From contig JALONS010000001.1 of assembly GCA_025454855.1 (NCBI GenBank), forward strand, positions 77,306-113,981: a stretch of 36,676 bases of DNA, read 5' to 3'. Below the pieces are notes generated by a model. That model was not told the DNA's origin, searched no databases, and saw only the letters and a program-made list of their open reading frames with translations. A program made the position numbers and the translations under genes. This stretch comes from Arcicella sp. (GTDB lineage Bacteria; Bacteroidota; Bacteroidia; Cytophagales; Spirosomataceae). The first letter of the stretch is position 1, and each line of letters opens with the position of its first letter. This document shows, piece after piece, positions 33,608 to 36,676 of this stretch.

Positions 33608-33956
33608 TTTGAGTAGTTATCAGGATTTGGTTCTTCTTAGCTCAATGATAGTGATAAGTTTTTTGATAATCTGTATTCGTTTATGAAGTCATCTTACCTT
33701 CCCGAAAGTTTCAAAACTTTCGGGAAGGTCTTTAAATAATTGTTTATAGCCAATGATTAGTTGAAAATCATTTACCTAATGTATTTGCTCGGTTTGGCTT
33801 TGAAAAAAAATGTAAATTCCAATAATTAGCTTTCTTGCAAACTGCCTTTTGCTCAATATAAAAACATTAGAATTTCGTTAAAATCTGTTAAACTCAAACC
33901 ATTTTATATTTCACAACGTTTATTTTGTGTAAGTTTACATTCCATATTCCTGTAAG
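33608..33956. other. Spacer between cdsA and the carboxypeptidase-like-domain gene
   Basis: A 349-base AT-rich gap without a coding frame. It holds the terminator-like hairpin at 33696-33729 and, in its last 60 bases, the likely promoter of the next gene. TAAGTTTA about 30 bases before the ATG is a one-mismatch -7 box, but without a clear TTTG upstream. Confidence 0.4.
33696..33733 (+). terminator. Hairpin after cdsA, probable terminator
   Basis: A perfect 15-bp stem (33696-33710 with 33715-33729) closes a four-base TCAA loop and is followed by CTTTAAAT. The T-run is short, so it may act as a terminator or as an mRNA-end stabiliser. Confidence 0.65.
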
Positions 33957-34736
33957 ATGACGAAACAAAACCACCATATATCGTTAGTAAATAAAATCAA
34001 TGACTTGTTGAAGGTAAAACAACTGTATATCAGTTTGTTGGCTATTCTTTCTTCGTTGATGTTCAATCAGTCTTCGTATAGCCAAAATATCAGTGGGTCA
34101 ATTATTTTTCAGGGAAAGGTGGTTGCTTCTCGTACGTCAGAATTTTTACCCAATGCTTATGTTTTTAATACCAATTCGGGGAGAGGTGCATTAACGGACG
34201 ATTTAGGCAATTTCATGCTTTACGTATATCCTGGTGATAGTCTTATTTTTAGTTATGTTGGTTATAAAAAGAAATATTACGTCATTCCCAGAGTTTTGGA
34301 GCAAACTCAAAGTGCCATTATTCACTTAGCGGAAGAAGTACGTCAATTAGCCGAAGTAAAAGTTTATCCGTACAGTACCGAAGAGGATTTCAAGAAAGCA
34401 TTTTTGGATATGAAACTTGAGAACGAAGCAGGACGTAGAGCATTGGAAAAGAACTTAGAGCAGTCGAAACTGAACGTGTTAGCTTTGCAGGCAGGCTTGA
34501 GTGGTGCGGGTAACTTTAGGAATTTTTCTGACCAAATGACCTATAACATGGCAAACAGAACGTTTGTGCAAAGTCCACTGATGGCATTAACCAATCCTTT
34601 TGCTTGGATGAATTTTATAAAATCGGTAAAAAATGGAGATTTGAAAAGAGATGATTACAAAAAAGCCTACCAAGATGCTCCCTCAGAAGGTATTTCACGC
34701 CAAAAATTCTTATCAGATTTGAAAAAAGGGAATTAA
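33957..34736 (+). CDS. Exported protein with carboxypeptidase-D-like regulatory domain
   Basis: A 259-residue protein with a membrane or signal segment near residues 22-43 ending at SYSQ, after an unusually long N-terminal region of about 20 residues. Residues about 45-125 form a carboxypeptidase-like regulatory domain: FLPNAYVFN, GRGALTDDLGNFMLYVYPGD and SYVGYKK. The remainder (about 130-259) is charged and helical, with no catalytic motif that I recognise. Such proteins are common single-domain envelope proteins in Bacteroidota. Its stop overlaps the next gene's start (TAATG, one base shared), so the thioesterase is translated in tandem. Why these two are linked is unclear. Confidence 0.8.
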   Translation: MTKQNHHISLVNKINDLLKVKQLYISLLAILSSLMFNQSSYSQNISGSIIFQGKVVASRTSEFLPNAYVFNTNSGRGALTDDLGNFMLYVYPGDSLIFSYVGYKKKYYVIPRVLEQTQSAIIHLAEEVRQLAEVKVYPYSTEEDFKKAFLDMKLENEAGRRALEKNLEQSKLNVLALQAGLSGAGNFRNFSDQMTYNMANRTFVQSPLMALTNPFAWMNFIKSVKNGDLKRDDYKKAYQDAPSEGISRQKFLSDLKKGN

Positions 34737-35470
34737 TGGAATATATTACCGAACAATACCGTATCCGTATCACCGAAGTTGATGCTCATAGTAAACTAAC
34801 AATTCCCGCACTTAATGGACTATTACAAGAGATGGCTTGGCGACACTCAGTGGTGGCTAAGGTTTCGGTGCATGAGTTATCGGCTCAACATCATATTTCT
34901 TGGGTACTCTCACGCTTGAAAATTTGGATAAATCGTTTGCCCAATTATGACGAAACTATCACGATAAAAACCTATGTTCAAGATATTGATAAATATTTTT
35001 ACCATCGAGATTTTAAGTTGTTTGACGCTACGGGAAATGAAATCGTGAGAGCTAACAGCGTTTGGGGTTTGATGGATATTGTACGCCGCAGAATCACTTC
35101 CGTTCCTGATTGGATGCGTGCCATTACGCCCACGGATACCCAAGAAAAACCAGTTGAAAAAGTATCAGGAAAAATAGTACCACTCAACCAAGTAGATACC
35201 GAACGCCACTTTGATATTCGCTGGCATGATATAGACTCCAATCAACACGTTAATAATACCAAATACGTAGAATGGCTTTTAGAGAGTATTCCTACCGATA
35301 TTTTGAATAACGGTGATTTGAAAACCATTGATATTGTTTTTAAGAATGAAAGTGTTTTGGGTGATAAAATCACTACGCAAAGTCAAGCTATAGAACAAGG
35401 TTTCATTCACCGAATATTAAATCAAAATGGGCAAGAATTAGTAATAGGAGAAACAATTTGGGGTAGTTAG
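34736..35470 (+). CDS. Acyl-ACP thioesterase (FatA/FatB-like)
   Basis: A 244-residue cytoplasmic double-hotdog protein that should release fatty acids from acyl carrier protein. The first hotdog (about 1-125) has the WRHSVVAKVSVHEL and SWVLSRLKIWINRLP stretches, and the NSVWGLMDIVRRRI segment ends it. The second hotdog carries the catalytic pattern D167-x-N169-x-H171 in the HDIDSNQHVNNTKYVEWL stretch, equivalent to the plant enzyme's Asp-Asn-His set. Length matches bacterial members. It is coupled to the preceding gene by a one-base stop-start overlap. Chain-length preference cannot be read from the sequence. Confidence 0.9.
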   Translation: MEYITEQYRIRITEVDAHSKLTIPALNGLLQEMAWRHSVVAKVSVHELSAQHHISWVLSRLKIWINRLPNYDETITIKTYVQDIDKYFYHRDFKLFDATGNEIVRANSVWGLMDIVRRRITSVPDWMRAITPTDTQEKPVEKVSGKIVPLNQVDTERHFDIRWHDIDSNQHVNNTKYVEWLLESIPTDILNNGDLKTIDIVFKNESVLGDKITTQSQAIEQGFIHRILNQNGQELVIGETIWGS

Positions 35471-35486
35471 TGCAAATCTTTGTAAG

Positions 35487-35517
35487 TAGGGGTTAGGAAT
35501 TAGTTGTTAGGGGTTAG
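35487..35517 (+). repeat. Short direct repeats TAGGGGTTAG
   Basis: TAGGGGTTAG occurs at 35487-35496 and 35508-35517, with a degenerate GGAATTAG/TTGTTAG in between. It is a small intergenic repeat cluster just after the thioesterase stop, between convergent genes. Confidence 0.55.
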
Positions 35518-35607
35518 TGGTGTAACTAATTGTAATTCAATGGATTGCAAATTATTCAGACATAAACTAATTTACAACAGGTACTTACAAAACTTAAATA
35601 CCAACAA

Positions 35608-36240
35608 TTAATACTCAATTCCCTGTTTTTTCAAATAATCAGCCACGTTAAAACTATATCCGTCCATAATTTCTACGTCTTTGCTCCAGTCCATTGTTTC
35701 CCAATTTTTCTCCTGTGTTGAAACGGTTACTTTTCCCACGCTGGTAATAATCCAAATGACTTTCTCCACCCCAAAGTTGAGTAGTTTTTGGGTCTTTTTG
35801 TAAATATATCCCAACTCGGTCAAATCTTCGTACTCTGCTTTTACGTCTATTTCAATGGCAATTTTGGGAGGAACATCAGTATATTTTGTTGAAATCATAG
35901 AGGGTTTCAATACTGTTTTGTCATAAATGGCAAGGTCGTTAGCAAGGTTATTTTTATGGTCGAGATTAATACCTGCCTCATTAATTAAAACAAAATAAAC
36001 ATCTTCATTGATGAATTGAAATAGAACTTTGGCAATATAAGATGCCACTAATGATTGTAGGGAACTTGCTCCCATAATTTCTTCTAATGTTTTTTTTCCT
36101 GCCAAAACCTGTTTGTATCCCTTGCGATAAATAGTTCTACCGTCCATCATTTCGTAAATGAGGGAATCAGGAATATTTTTAGGAGAAATTACTGAGGGGA
36201 GCCTTTTTCCTCTTTTGGGACGTTCTAAGGTTATGACCAT
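35608..36240 (-). CDS. Uma2-family (DUF820) nuclease-fold protein
   Basis: A 210-residue protein with the Uma2 pattern of a PD-(D/E)xK nuclease fold. NDLAIYD (the PD-like Asp, about residue 102) is followed by KIAIEIDVKAE (the E-x-D/K part, about 126-136) and then the helix YKKTQKLLNFGVEKVIWII. Members are abundant in filamentous and gliding bacteria, often in many copies; their biological role is unclear, and nuclease activity has rarely been shown. No partner gene lies next to it. It converges with the thioesterase gene, with short repeats between them. Confidence 0.82.
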   Translation of the reverse strand: MVITLERPKRGKRLPSVISPKNIPDSLIYEMMDGRTIYRKGYKQVLAGKKTLEEIMGASSLQSLVASYIAKVLFQFINEDVYFVLINEAGINLDHKNNLANDLAIYDKTVLKPSMISTKYTDVPPKIAIEIDVKAEYEDLTELGYIYKKTQKLLNFGVEKVIWIITSVGKVTVSTQEKNWETMDWSKDVEIMDGYSFNVADYLKKQGIEY

Positions 36241-36546
36241 TTTATGCTGTGTAATTTTGAATACAATTTCGGAGCTATATACTTATTAATGTAAAAACCG
36301 CTGACAGGGTCTTCGACCGCTGTCAGGGTACATATTCAAATCCTGTCAGCGGTTGATTTTATTTTAAAAATAGCACTTACATTAATAATGTATGCAATTC
36401 ACTACAATTTAATGAAAATAGCTGAAATATACTCATGTTATAGTGAATGATAAGTGATTTGTAGAAAAAATGAAGAGGTAAGGTGTTATAAATCAATAGC
36501 TTATGTAGTTTTTTGCAAAACTCCATTTACTAATTATTCCACAAAA
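36241..36546. other. Spacer with a palindromic repeat element
   Basis: A 306-base non-coding gap between two minus-strand frames. It contains the composite inverted-repeat element at 36283-36388 described separately. The remainder is AT-rich and I see nothing else recognisable. No exact minus-strand TAnnTTTG element was found for the Uma2 gene. Confidence 0.5.
36283..36388. repeat. Composite palindromic element with nested inverted repeats
   Basis: Outer 12-bp perfect inverted repeats (36283-36294 TTATTAATGTAA with 36377-36388) enclose a second 13-bp perfect pair (36296-36308 AACCGCTGACAGG with 36342-36354). Inside, CTGACAG-GGTC-TTC-GACC-G-CTGTCAG (36301-36326) forms a compact hairpin with one bulged G. 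At 106 bases without a gene it is REP- or MITE-like. Its core resembles the element at 17749-17810. Confidence 0.7.
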
Positions 36547-36676
36547 TCAGCTTCGGGTAATTCCTAAAATCTTAGCCGCTCGACTTTTAAATCCTGCTGA
36601 CTGAAAAGGATATTGTTCTTCCAAAATGAAATGTAATTCATCTTTCAATTCAGGGTAGTATTTGGTTAAATTATGG
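36547..36676 (-). CDS. C-terminal end of a frame cut by the window edge, possibly a Fis-type HTH
   Basis: On the minus strand the frame is open from the window edge to a TGA at 36547-36549, giving the last 42 residues of a protein. The visible end is helical (PELKDELHFILEEQYPF), then SRAAKILGITRS before the stop. RAAKILGITRS resembles the beginning of a Fis-type helix-turn-helix as found at the end of sigma-54-dependent activators, but the second helix that normally follows is missing. Either the protein ends unusually early, it is a different family, or a mutation has cut it. Too little is in view to decide. Confidence 0.4.
   Translation of the reverse strand, partial: HNLTKYYPELKDELHFILEEQYPFQSAGFKSRAAKILGITRS

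Noticed and set aside
31499-36240. An antiphage island formed by the CPBP (Abi-type) protease and the Uma2 nuclease-fold protein.
   Set aside because: They are 3 kb apart on opposite strands with housekeeping genes (cdsA, acyl-ACP thioesterase) in between, and neither has a defence partner.

Overview
The window looks like a chromosomal segment of a Bacteroidota bacterium, probably of the Cytophagales (an environmental, aerobic Spirosomaceae/Cytophagaceae-like lineage; this placement is inference). The evidence is a SusC/SusD pair with a DUF1735 lipoprotein, a TonB-dependent receptor paired with a DUF4249 lipoprotein, DUF2911, DUF2490 and DUF2007 proteins, a short-HTH Crp-family regulator, AT-rich spacers, no clear Shine-Dalgarno sequences, and several promoter-like sites of the Bacteroidota type (TTTG, about 19 bases, TAnnTTTG). 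I see no rRNA, tRNA, prophage, transposase or CRISPR array.

Layout. 1-1092: 3' part of an adenine deaminase gene. 1501-7174: SusC, SusD and DUF1735 lipoprotein operon, closed by a strong terminator. 7279-10100: a GMC oxidoreductase overlapping a Tat-exported metallo-beta-lactamase-fold protein. 10260-21075: an inorganic-carbon locus. It runs small acidic exported protein A, dabA, dabB, DUF2490 outer-membrane protein, SulP transporter with STAS domain, small acidic exported protein B, second SulP transporter, beta-carbonic anhydrase, then a strong terminator. 21130-24763 (minus strand): DUF2911/TPR protein, a NagB-like/PIG-L fusion and an orphan HipB-like regulator. 25317-28737: TonB receptor and DUF4249 lipoprotein. 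28933-30328: an unrecognised 178-residue protein and a Crp-family regulator with a long inverted repeat in its leader. 30325-31326 (minus): dusB. 31499-33607: CPBP protease, DUF2007 protein and cdsA. 33957-35470: carboxypeptidase-like-domain protein and acyl-ACP thioesterase. 35608-36240 (minus): Uma2-family nuclease-fold protein. At the right edge on the minus strand is the C-terminal end of another frame.

The best candidate for something undescribed is the 10.8-kb carbon locus. DabA/DabB is the known energy-coupled CO2-to-bicarbonate system. SulP proteins can carry bicarbonate, and beta-carbonic anhydrase interconverts CO2 and bicarbonate. In a heterotroph this set most plausibly feeds bicarbonate to carboxylases at low CO2. 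What I have not seen described are the two small proteins, A (117 residues) and B (118 residues). Each precedes a transporter block, and each has an N-terminal hydrophobic segment, an Asp/Glu-rich centre and the same extreme C-terminal motif, Cys-x-x-Lys-x-x-Cys-stop. They look like diverged paralogues and possible exported partners of the uptake machinery.

Several spacers carry short palindromic or tandem repeats (17749-17810, 31339-31470, 32662-32757, 35487-35517, 36283-36388), which look like dispersed intergenic repeat families.
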